DNA from: DASUAS01 sp963809795 | GTDB lineage: Bacteria; Actinomycetota; Acidimicrobiia; IMCC26256; DASPTH01 | Assembly: GCA_963809795.1 (NCBI GenBank) | Contig: CAWELN010000030.1 | Span: 62,001-126,000 of the forward strand | DNA length: 64,000 bases | Direction of reading: 5' to 3' | Shown: one piece after another, positions 16,238 to 23,425 of the stretch | Layout: each line of letters starts with the position of its first letter | How positions within the stretch are numbered: the stretch's first letter is position 1 | Notes under the pieces: generated by a model | The model's database searches: none | What the model saw: the letters and a program-made list of their open reading frames with translations, nothing else | Told to the model about the DNA's origin: nothing | Position numbers and translations under genes: made by a program

Positions 16238-17244
16238 CCGATGCGGTGGCGGTGGTGCTGATGGTCGGCATCGTCGCCTACGCGGTGTTCGGTGGTGCGG
16301 ACTTCGGTGCCGGCTTCTGGGACCTCACCGCGGGCGGCGCCGAGCGCGGTGAGCGTCCTCGCGCCGTCATCGCCCATTCGATCGGGCCGGTCTGGGAGGC
16401 CAACCACGTCTGGCTCATCTTCACGCTGGTCGTCCTCTGGACCGGCTTCCCCGAGGCGTTCGCATCGATCACCAAGACGCTGTACGTGCCGCTCTCCCTC
16501 GCCGCGCTCGGCATCGTGCTCCGCGGTGCGAGCTTCGCCTTCCGCAAAGAGGTCGACCGCACCTCCTCGCAACGCAACTTCGGCGCCGCGTTCGCAATCT
16601 CGTCGGTCCTGGTGCCCTACTGCATGGGCGCCGTCGCCGGCGCGATCGCGTCCGGGCACGTCCCCGCCGGCGGGAAAGCCGGAGACCCGTGGTCGAGCTG
16701 GATCAACCCCACCTCGATCCTCGGCGGCGTCCTCGCCGTCACCGTCTGCGCCTACCTCGCCGCGGTCTACATGATCTGGGACGCGCAGCGGTTCGCCGGT
16801 GCCGACATGATCGAGTACTTCCGGCGACGTGCCGTCGGCGCCGCGGTCGCCGCGGGAATCGTCGCCTTCGCCGGGTTCTTCGTGCTCCACGACTACGCCC
16901 ACTACGTCTTCGACGGGCTCACGTCACGCGCGCTCCCGCTCGTGATCATCTCGGCCGTGTGCGGGCTCGGCTCGCTCGTGCTCCTCGTGCGCGACGAACA
17001 TCGTGGCGCGCGGGTGCTGGCGGCTGGCGCGGTGGCCACCGTGGTGGGAGCGTGGGGCGTCGCGCAATGGCCCTACATCCTGCCCACGACGCTCAAGGTG
17101 TCCCAAGCCGCCGCCCCCGACCCGACCCTCACCACGATCCTGGTCGTGTTCGGCGTCGCGGCGGCCGTCATCCTGCCTTCGCTCGGATTCCTCTACGCCT
17201 TGGACCAGAAGAGCATGCTCGACGTCGACGCCCGACAACCGTGA
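16234..17244 (+). CDS. cydB: Cytochrome bd ubiquinol oxidase subunit II
   Basis: A 336-residue membrane protein with about eight or nine hydrophobic helices. The CydB signatures are clear: YAVFGGADFGAGFWDL, then GPVWEANHVWLIF, and WTGFPEAFASI. The subunit holds the bd complex together and helps deliver quinol electrons to oxygen. The ATG at 16234 sits in an ATGA overlap with the intended cydA stop, so the two subunits are expected to be coupled. As sequenced it is in frame with cydA (see that entry). CydDC assembly genes are not in the window. Confidence 0.93.
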   Translation: MTDAVAVVLMVGIVAYAVFGGADFGAGFWDLTAGGAERGERPRAVIAHSIGPVWEANHVWLIFTLVVLWTGFPEAFASITKTLYVPLSLAALGIVLRGASFAFRKEVDRTSSQRNFGAAFAISSVLVPYCMGAVAGAIASGHVPAGGKAGDPWSSWINPTSILGGVLAVTVCAYLAAVYMIWDAQRFAGADMIEYFRRRAVGAAVAAGIVAFAGFFVLHDYAHYVFDGLTSRALPLVIISAVCGLGSLVLLVRDEHRGARVLAAGAVATVVGAWGVAQWPYILPTTLKVSQAAAPDPTLTTILVVFGVAAAVILPSLGFLYALDQKSMLDVDARQP

Positions 17245-17272
17245 CCGAGACCGAGACCGAGGGAGGTGAGCG

Positions 17273-19011
17273 ATGCAGAACCCCGACCCGTCGGTGAGCG
17301 CCGAACCCTCGGCCGCACCGGCGCGAGCAGGGTTGGTGCTGATCTCGCTCATCCTCGTCGCCGCCGTCGCCAACCTGAACCTCGCGGTCGCCAACGTCGC
17401 GCTGCCCGAGATCGGGAAGGACTTCGACTCCTCACAGACCGCGCTCGACCTCATCGCGGTCGGATACTCCCTCGGGCTGGCCGCCTCCGTGCTCTGGCTC
17501 GGCGCGCTGGGTGACCGATACGGACGCAAGACGATGCTCGTCCTCGGCGTCTCGCTGTCGGTACCGGCCTGCCTCCTCGCCGCCTGGGCCCCTTCGGACA
17601 CCGTGCTCTTCATCGCTCGTCTCGTCGGCGGCATCTCCGCCGGCATGGCCTATCCCACGACGCTGGCCCTCATCACCGCGCTGTGGTCGGGGCAACCACG
17701 AACCCGATCGATCGCGCTCTGGTCCGCGATCGGAGGCGCGATCGCCGCACTCGGGCCACTCGTCGCCGGCGCGCTGCTCGAGCACTTCTGGTGGGGCTCG
17801 GTCTTCCTGGTGACGCTGCCGCTGGCCGCGGTCGCGCTCGTCCTCGCACTCGCCTTCGTTCCCAGCCACGTCAACGAGACCACCGACCCGGTCGACAACC
17901 TCGGCGGGATCCTGTCCGTCCTGCTCGTCGGCGCACTCATCCTCGCCATCAATTTCGCGCCGGTGCCCAACAAGGGAAGCCTGGCGATCGGGCTCGGAGT
18001 CATCGCCGTTGCCGCCGCACTGGCCTTCGTCATCCGACAACGCCGCGCTCGAGCGCCGCTGTACGACCTCCACATCGCCGGCCGTCAAACCTTCTGGGTC
18101 GCCGCATGCGCGGGGATCATCGTGTTCGGATCCCTCATGGGCGCCATGTTCATCGGCCAGCAATACCTCCAGAACGTGCTCGGTTACGACACCCTCGACG
18201 CCGGGCTCGCCATCCTCCCCGCGGCGGTGATGATGGTGCTCATCGCACCCCGCTCCGCGAAGCTGATCGCCGCGAAAGGATCGCGGTTCACGCTCCTCAC
18301 CGGATACGTCTTCTGCTTCCTCGGCTTTCTCACCATGCTGATCCTCTGGAAGGAGAACATCGCGTACTGGAAGGTCGGTCTCGGATACGCGTTCATCGGC
18401 GCCGGCGTCGGATTCGCAGGGACACCCGCATCGCACTCACTCACCGGATCCGTGCCCGTCGAGCGCGCCGGGATGGCATCCGGCACCGCCGACCTCCAAC
18501 GAGACCTCGGCGGCGCCATCATGCAGTCCATCCTCGGTGCGCTCCTGACCGCGGGATACGCGGCCGCGGTCACCAAAGCGATCGCTGGATCACCCGAGGC
18601 GTCCTCGATTTCGGACAGCACCCAGAACGTGCTCACGAAGTCGTTCTCGAGCGCCGCCGACTTCGCGTCAGCAACCCCAGTACCAGCAGTACTCGAAGCA
18701 GATCGTCGCCGGCGCCAAGCAGTCCTTCGTCGACGGCCAAGATTGGGCCTACCTGGCCGGCATCATCGCGATTCTGGCTGGGAGCGACACTGGTGTTCAT
18801 CTTCTTCCCGAAGCAGCATCACGAGGACGAGTTGCTCGCCACGTACCGCGCCGAAGACCGCGCCGCGTCCCGCGGCAACGGCGCAGCAGGGCACGCCGGG
18901 GCTCCGCGCGCACCATCCGAGGCGCCGTCCGGGATCGGCCAGCCCGCGCCAACCGACCTTCCACCGTTGGACGCGGACACCACTCGATCGGACTCGCGAC
19001 CGGACGGCTGA
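17273..19011 (+). CDS. MFS drug/solute transporter, two frameshifts near the C-terminus
   Basis: A DHA2-type major facilitator with 14 predicted helices. Good evidence is the start LILVAAVANLNLAVANVALPEIG, motif A in LGALGDRYGRKTMLV, and the ERAGMASGTADLQRDLGGAI region late in the protein. From about 18664 the frame moves by one base to QQYSKQIVAGAKQSFVDG, then near 18775 by one more to LGATLVFIFFPKQ, and ends SDSRPDG at 19011. All three segments look coding, so the intended protein is about 578 residues. The last helix lies after both shifts. Substrate unknown. It follows cydB by 28 bases and may be co-transcribed. Its stop codon lies in a tRNA-Ala-like fragment. Confidence 0.85.
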
Positions 19012-19022
19012 GCTACGTCCCC
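19007..19022 (-). repeat. Fragment of tRNA-Ala (5' end), 16 of 16 bases identical
   Basis: GCTGAGCTACGTCCCC equals the first 16 bases of the tRNA-Ala at 4142-4215 (as read on the + strand) and has the same orientation. As in the copy at 5682, it includes the stop codon of a rightward gene and lies between two convergent genes. Confidence 0.65.
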
Positions 19023-19049
19023 TCGCCACCGCACGGTAGCGAAGGGACG
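19016..19049. terminator. Hairpin between convergent genes
   Basis: CGTCCCCTCGC (19016-19026) pairs with GCGAAGGGACG (19039-19049) at 10 of 11 positions around a 12-base loop. It sits between the convergent MFS and DUF1906 genes and could end transcripts from both sides. No T-tract is present. Confidence 0.5.
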
Positions 19050-19077
19050 AGCGAGCTCCGGGCAGAGGGGCCTGCCG

Positions 19078-19896
19078 CTACGGGACGGTGGGCCCGTCGA
19101 CCGCGTTCGAGTCGATGTTGAGGGTGACACCACCGTGGGCTTCGTCGTGCCCACCCGCGTACTGGTGCACGCGCTGGTGGTTGATCCAGAGCGAGTCGGA
19201 CAGCGCGCACGGTGCCCCGAATCCGAAGATGTTCGGAGTGCCGTTCCATGCTGCGATCCAGATCGCGTTGAGCGGAGTGAGGCTGGCGTTGCCGGTCGCC
19301 GCCGCCTCGTCGAGGATCCCGGAACAGAGGCTGCTGTAGAACCCGGCGCGGTAGCCACGAGCATTCAGACCCTGGACCCACCCGCCGATGAAGTTCTGGA
19401 CCGACGCGGTGCACTGACCGCCTCGCGGGTACGCCTCCATGTCGTAGTAGACCGGCGCCAGCCAGCCGAACCCGAGGCCCTGCGCCGCGTTCGCCGCGGC
19501 GGAGCCCTGTGCGGCGCCCTCGGCGAACGCCTGCCCGGGGTCGGCAGTGATCTTCGTGGTGCCCCCGAGCGTGGTGCACGACGCCTGCGGTCCCACCCAG
19601 ATGGGCAGGAGCCGCCAACCCTGGCCCGTGACCGTGCTCACCCACGATTTGGTCAGGTTCGGCTGAGAGCAGCCGCGGTTGGCGCCGCCGATGTACACAC
19701 CGACGCTCGTGTAGGGCGACGACGTCCACGCCGTCATCACGGAGGTGCTCGGTGCTGCGCAGGTGTCGAAGCCGGCGGACGGCGACGGCGCGACCGCCGG
19801 GGCCGGCGGCGGCGGAGGAGGAGGCGGCGGCGGCGGCTTGCACGCGGCCAACGCCACCGCGATCCCCACGACGGCGAGGAGCAGGCCCCGCTTCAT
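19078..19896 (-). CDS. Lipoprotein with DUF1906 (glycoside-hydrolase-like, Rv2525c-type) domain
   Basis: A 272-residue protein. A lipoprotein signal ends with lipobox LAAC (Cys at residue 19), then comes a run of about eleven prolines as a spacer. The folded domain (about residues 40-272) begins FDTCAAPSTSVMTAW and contains VGVYIGG, LLPIWVG, PVYYDMEAYPRGG, FIGGWVQGLNARGYRAGFYSS and IWIAAWNG, the TIM-barrel pattern of DUF1906. In Rv2525c the fold resembles glycoside hydrolases acting on the cell envelope, with an acidic residue at the site of DMEAY. Its ATG overlaps the stop of the preceding lipoprotein gene (ATGA). Confidence 0.87.
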   Translation of the reverse strand: MKRGLLLAVVGIAVALAACKPPPPPPPPPPPAPAVAPSPSAGFDTCAAPSTSVMTAWTSSPYTSVGVYIGGANRGCSQPNLTKSWVSTVTGQGWRLLPIWVGPQASCTTLGGTTKITADPGQAFAEGAAQGSAAANAAQGLGFGWLAPVYYDMEAYPRGGQCTASVQNFIGGWVQGLNARGYRAGFYSSLCSGILDEAAATGNASLTPLNAIWIAAWNGTPNIFGFGAPCALSDSLWINHQRVHQYAGGHDEAHGGVTLNIDSNAVDGPTVP

Positions 19897-20453
19897 CGGG
19901 TCGCCACGCGGAACGACTGGAGGATCTGCTGGGCGGTGCTGTCGGAATCCTGATACGTGAGGGTGGCGCTCACGCCCGCGGTCGGGAACGTGGCGTCGAC
20001 CTCGTTGGTCACGCTCCCCCCGTCAGCGACCTGCGCCTGCATCCCGTTCACCGACGTGGCCGTGACCTCGGCGGATGCTGCAGCCGGCTCGGGCGTCGAC
20101 CCGCCGTCGACCGGCTCGACGAGCACGGCTTCGGCCCGGCCGACCACCGTCGCCGGGCAGGACATGTTGGCGCCCGGGTGACCGAGATAGACCGCATGCT
20201 CGTCGAAGCGCACGCACGTGGTCGGGTCGGCCGCGAGGTCGTACACCGGCCAGTCGGCCGGGACGTCGAACTCGACCCCGTGGTACGAGACCGTCCGAAC
20301 ACCGTTCGCGTCCACGACGCTGTCGGCTGCGTGCACCGCGCTCGCACCATGCGTGCCGCTGCGCACGCTGCTGTCATTGCCGCCGGCGCCGCACCCATAG
20401 GCCATGAGCAGTGCCGCGGCCGCAATCGCGGCACCGAAGATTCTGCGGGACAA
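19893..20453 (-). CDS. Predicted lipoprotein of unknown function
   Basis: A 186-residue protein starting at TTG 20453 with a GGGAGG ribosome site. The N-terminus (SRRIFGAAIAAAALLMAYGC) is a signal with an imperfect lipobox, Cys at residue 21. The remainder has a short domain with VSYHGVEFDVPADWPVYDLAADPTTCVRFDEHAVYLGHPG, a pattern seen in actinobacterial secreted proteins without known role. No enzyme motif is visible. It is translationally coupled to the DUF1906 lipoprotein downstream, which hints at a shared envelope function. Confidence 0.72.
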   Translation of the reverse strand: MSRRIFGAAIAAAALLMAYGCGAGGNDSSVRSGTHGASAVHAADSVVDANGVRTVSYHGVEFDVPADWPVYDLAADPTTCVRFDEHAVYLGHPGANMSCPATVVGRAEAVLVEPVDGGSTPEPAAASAEVTATSVNGMQAQVADGGSVTNEVDATFPTAGVSATLTYQDSDSTAQQILQSFRVATR

Positions 20454-20769
20454 GCCTGCCTCCCGGGGTTCTTCTCATGAAGGGGTTCCGCCCGCTTCAC
20501 GCCGCACGATGCCTCTCGACGCCGCTCTGTGCCCCGCATCACAGTTCGGCAGCTCGCCGGGTGTCCTTGACCGGGTTCGGTGGTGACGTCTCGCCGTTCC
20601 ACTGCCCGCGGAACACGGTCACGACGTGGACGTCGCCCCGGGGAGGAGCACGTTCACGCCGCGCGCAGCGTAGCCCCAGGTGCCCCGGCGCCGCCGAGCG
20701 CGGGCCGTGCGCAGGGCGATTCGGCGGCGTGTGGGCGAGTTGTGCCGGCCGCGGCTGACGACATCTGGT
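20454..20769. other. Gene-free stretch upstream of the lipoprotein operon
   Basis: This 316-base gap between two leftward genes should hold the promoter and leader of the lipoprotein operon. It is GC-rich with several possible short stems, for example around GACGTCCACGTCG, but I could not match it to a known riboswitch or other RNA family and see no open frame with coding character. Confidence 0.4.
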
Positions 20770-21768
20770 TCAGGCGACGGCGACGCCCTCGAACGCGGCG
20801 GCCTTCACGCCGCGCCGGGCCAGCTCGGCGAGGAACGCCACCGGCTCGACCACCGCGCCCAGGCCGCCGGCGCCCGGTTCCGGTGCGGACGCGACCCTCG
20901 GCAGCGCGCCCGCGAGCCAGGCACCGGTGACGCCGAGCACCGTGCCCGCGGCCACGCCGGTGCGCTCGATCACGCCGTACACCACCGAGGTGCGCGTGGT
21001 GCCCCGCCATCCCCACGCCTCCACGCGCACCGCGCCCCACTGGGCGCTCGGGTCACGTCGCGCCGGCGGCACGAAGCGCCGGGTCGGCGGCAGACCGAGG
21101 CGGGACGTGATGCGCCCGGCGCCGGGATTGGCGGCGACGAGCAGCTCGACACCGGTCGCGACCAGCTCGCACTCGCGCGCACCCACCGGATCGGGGTACC
21201 AGATGAGCTCGGCGTGGCGGTGCTTCTCGTGCACGAGCTCGCCGTCACGCCACTCGTGCGCGGGTTCCCGGAGCGCGCGCCGGGCTTCGCTCGCGGACTC
21301 CGGCCCCGCGACCCCCCACCGCGCCACGTGCAGCTCGTCGACCGAGTCGAGCGCGCCCACCGCGTGGCGGGCGAGCACGTCGGACAGCCCCGGAGCGAGC
21401 CCGCAGCCGGCGACGACCCGCGTGCCGCGCGCCCGGGCGTCGGAATCCAGTGCGAGCAGCGCACCGAGGGTCGCGTCCCGGTCTGACGACGAGGCGTACG
21501 GCACCCCCGCGGCGACCGCGCGGCGGGCCAGCCCGGGATCGACCTCGCTGGGCAACGCCGATGCGATGGCGTCGATGCCGGTGGGGAGCGGATCGTCACG
21601 CCCCAACTGGAGGGGTTCGGCGCCGTCGTGGAGGGCGCGCGCCACATCCCGAGCGTGGTCGAGGCGGCGCGACGCGACGATGACGCGGTCGACGCCGGGG
21701 GTGTCGATGAGCTGACGGGCGGTCCGGACCCCGACCTCGCCCAGACCGACGACGAGGACGGTGCTCAC
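20770..21768 (-). CDS. Saccharopine dehydrogenase-like NAD(P)-binding protein
   Basis: A 332-residue protein from GTG 21768, where the Rossmann motif begins at once (STVLVVGLGEVGVRTARQL). An earlier in-frame Met at 21822 would add residues lacking similarity and would overlap the small upstream gene. The central part (AIASALPSEVDPGLARRAVAAGVPYASSSD and GCGLAPGLSDVLARHAV) fits the saccharopine dehydrogenase/reductase family. In bacteria such proteins often act on unknown substrates, not on lysine. It lies 10 bases downstream of a 46-residue membrane peptide gene and probably shares its transcript. Confidence 0.8.
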   Translation of the reverse strand: MSTVLVVGLGEVGVRTARQLIDTPGVDRVIVASRRLDHARDVARALHDGAEPLQLGRDDPLPTGIDAIASALPSEVDPGLARRAVAAGVPYASSSDRDATLGALLALDSDARARGTRVVAGCGLAPGLSDVLARHAVGALDSVDELHVARWGVAGPESASEARRALREPAHEWRDGELVHEKHRHAELIWYPDPVGARECELVATGVELLVAANPGAGRITSRLGLPPTRRFVPPARRDPSAQWGAVRVEAWGWRGTTRTSVVYGVIERTGVAAGTVLGVTGAWLAGALPRVASAPEPGAGGLGAVVEPVAFLAELARRGVKAAAFEGVAVA

Positions 21769-21778
21769 GCAGCCGGGC

Positions 21779-21919
21779 TCACCGGAAGTCTGGGCCCTGG
21801 AGCTCGCGCCAGCCGCCGCCACTCGTCGGCGGGACCGGGCCCTTGCTGCGCACGCGCACCACCACCGACACCAGGGCGGCGATCGCCGCCACGAGCAACC
21901 CGCGCTGGAAGGCCTTCAT
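21779..21919 (-). CDS. 46-residue single-pass membrane protein
   Basis: A short gene with an ATG at 21919 that overlaps the stop of the methyltransferase (ATGA) and a TGA at 21779-21781. The product has one membrane helix (about residues 7-21, LLVAAIAALVSVVVR) after MKAFQRG and a C-terminal stretch GPVPPTSGGWRELQGPDF. Codon third positions are GC-rich as in real genes, and the tight coupling on both sides supports translation. Its role is unknown. The Pro/Gly-Gly-Trp-Arg end resembles short actinobacterial membrane peptides of unknown function. Confidence 0.7.
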   Translation of the reverse strand: MKAFQRGLLVAAIAALVSVVVRVRSKGPVPPTSGGGWRELQGPDFR

Positions 21920-22569
21920 GCGGTTGGGAGTCTAACGACGCGCGCCCACACGGCCCAGAGGGGGTCCCCGAAGTAGCCGGCGGGCTCCGGGGTGCGGCGC
22001 TGGACCACCGGCTCGTCCCACCCCCCCGCCTGCCGGAAGTACTCGGCCACGATCTCGCCGTGCTCCGCATCCGACGACATCAGCCACCCGCGGATGGCCT
22101 TGGTCGGGAAGCAGCGGTTGGAGAACGTGCACACGAACGGGCCGCCCGGACGCACGACCCGAGCCACGTCGGCGAAGACCTCGATCGGGCGCACCAGGTA
22201 GTCGACCGACACGCAGCACACCGCCGCGTCGAACGCGGCGTCGGCGAAGGGCAGGACCGGATCCGAGTTGAGGTCGTGCACGACCGACTCCGTCGCCATC
22301 GGGTTGCGGGCGAGCTCCGCTCCGTTCATCCCGAGCACGGTGAGGTTCCGCGGCGCGCGGGGGAAGTGCGACACCCACGAGCTCATGAGGTCGAGCACGT
22401 CACCGTCGAGACCCAGCTCGGCGTACAGCGCACCGACGGCGGCGATCGCGCCGTCGTCGATGTGCGTGACGATGCGCGGCACGCGGTAGAACGCGTCGTC
22501 CGAGCCCGCGTCGGCCCGGTCGAAGAACCCCGGTGGGAACCGGTGCGCGCCGGTCATCTCCCTGCCCAT
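21916..22569 (-). CDS. SAM-dependent methyltransferase
   Basis: About 217 residues from the ATG at 22569 (an ATG 30 bases upstream is also open). A class I methyltransferase fold is indicated by DVLDLMSSWVSHFP, then NGAELARNP, VVHDLNSDPVLPFADAAFDAAVCCVSVDYLVRP and ARVVRPGGPFVCTFSNRCFPTKAIRGW. The first motif deviates from the usual DxGxGxG, as in a group of actinobacterial methyltransferase-like proteins, so AdoMet binding is likely but not certain. Substrate unknown. Coupled to the small membrane protein downstream. Confidence 0.78.
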   Translation of the reverse strand: MGREMTGAHRFPPGFFDRADAGSDDAFYRVPRIVTHIDDGAIAAVGALYAELGLDGDVLDLMSSWVSHFPRAPRNLTVLGMNGAELARNPMATESVVHDLNSDPVLPFADAAFDAAVCCVSVDYLVRPIEVFADVARVVRPGGPFVCTFSNRCFPTKAIRGWLMSSDAEHGEIVAEYFRQAGGWDEPVVQRRTPEPAGYFGDPLWAVWARVVRLPTA

Positions 22570-22766
22570 CAACCCTCCCGACGTGGCCGCACGAAGCACC
22601 CGGGTGCGGCGGTCGGGCCGGCTTGCATCGAGCCCGCGACCTCGCCCTCGTCAGGGACACTAGAGGGTGCCGGGACGGGCACGGACGCCCGGCGGGCCAT
22701 ACCTGGCGCAGCACCCGTAGCTCGTGGCGCGTGGCGCGTCGGGCCTCCGACCAGGGCCACCGTGGG

Positions 22767-22840
22767 TGGGGCTAGCTGGAATCGAACCAGCGACCTCATC
22801 CTTATCAGGGATGCGCTCTAACCGACTGAGCTATAGCCCC
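22767..22840 (-). tRNA. tRNA-Ile (anticodon GAT)
   Basis: On the minus strand GGGGCTA pairs with TAGCCCC, the D-arm is TAGCTCAGTCGGTTAGAGC, the anticodon loop is CTGATAA with GAT, and the T-arm holds GGTTCGATTCC. It follows gyrA and the DUF3566 gene, the same place as ileT in mycobacteria. The neighbouring alaT of that arrangement has here been moved to 4142-4215. Confidence 0.97.
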
Positions 22841-22886
22841 GGCGAGCCGATGAGAGTAGCAAAGGCCCGCCGCTCCGAGCCCGTGA

Positions 22887-23420
22887 CTACAACGCGGATT
22901 CGTCCTCGGAGATGGTGAGCTCGATGCCGCCGAAGAGCTCGGCGAAGACGTTGTAGAACGCCGCCGCGATCACCGTGATGACGATCTGCAGCACGACGAT
23001 GACGGCCGACACGAGCAGCGCGCCGCGCAGGATCTCCCCGTCGAGGAAGGTGAAGTTCTTGGTCTGGAGGAGATCGCCCATGAACTTCTCGACGCTGTGG
23101 ATCACGCCGGCGGCGTCGGCGATCGCCCAGAGCGCGACCAGCGCCACCATGGTGACGGCCATGCCGCAGATGTAGAAGCACACCGAGATCTTCAGCACCG
23201 ACCAGAGGTCGACCCGGTGGATGGTCTGGCGGTAGCGGCGCTCGGTCTCGGCGACCGGCAGTGCTCGGCCCGCGGGTGCCGCCGTGGCGGCGGGCGGCGG
23301 CGGAGCCGTCGCCTCCTTCCCGTCGAGGGGACGGGCGGCGGACGCCGGGACCCGCGCGGGGTCGCGCGGCGGCGGGCGGACGGCCGTCTCCGGCCCGATG
23401 TCGTCGGCCACGCTCCCCAT
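22887..23420 (-). CDS. DUF3566 membrane protein downstream of gyrA
   Basis: A 177-residue protein. The first 60 residues are a Pro/Ala-rich disordered stretch. Two membrane helices follow: ISVCFYICGMAVTMVALVALWAI (about 78-100) and ALLVSAVIVVLQIVITVIAAAFYNVFAELFGGI (about 133-165). The motif RVDLWSVLKIS before the first helix and FNVFAELFGGIEL near the end define DUF3566, almost always found directly behind gyrA in actinobacteria. Its function is not established. It starts five bases after the gyrA stop. Confidence 0.92.
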   Translation of the reverse strand: MGSVADDIGPETAVRPPPRDPARVPASAARPLDGKEATAPPPPAATAAPAGRALPVAETERRYRQTIHRVDLWSVLKISVCFYICGMAVTMVALVALWAIADAAGVIHSVEKFMGDLLQTKNFTFLDGEILRGALLVSAVIVVLQIVITVIAAAFYNVFAELFGGIELTISEDESAL

Positions 23421-23425
23421 CGGTC

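Noticed and set aside
20454..20769. Possible riboswitch (c-di-AMP or cobalamin type) before the lipoprotein operon
   Set aside because: I tried to match the conserved cores and could not. Short GC stems alone do not support a call.
22550..22766. Further tRNA beside tRNA-Ile, as alaT follows ileT in mycobacteria
   Set aside because: No second cloverleaf could be found next to tRNA-Ile; the alanine tRNA is at 4142-4215.
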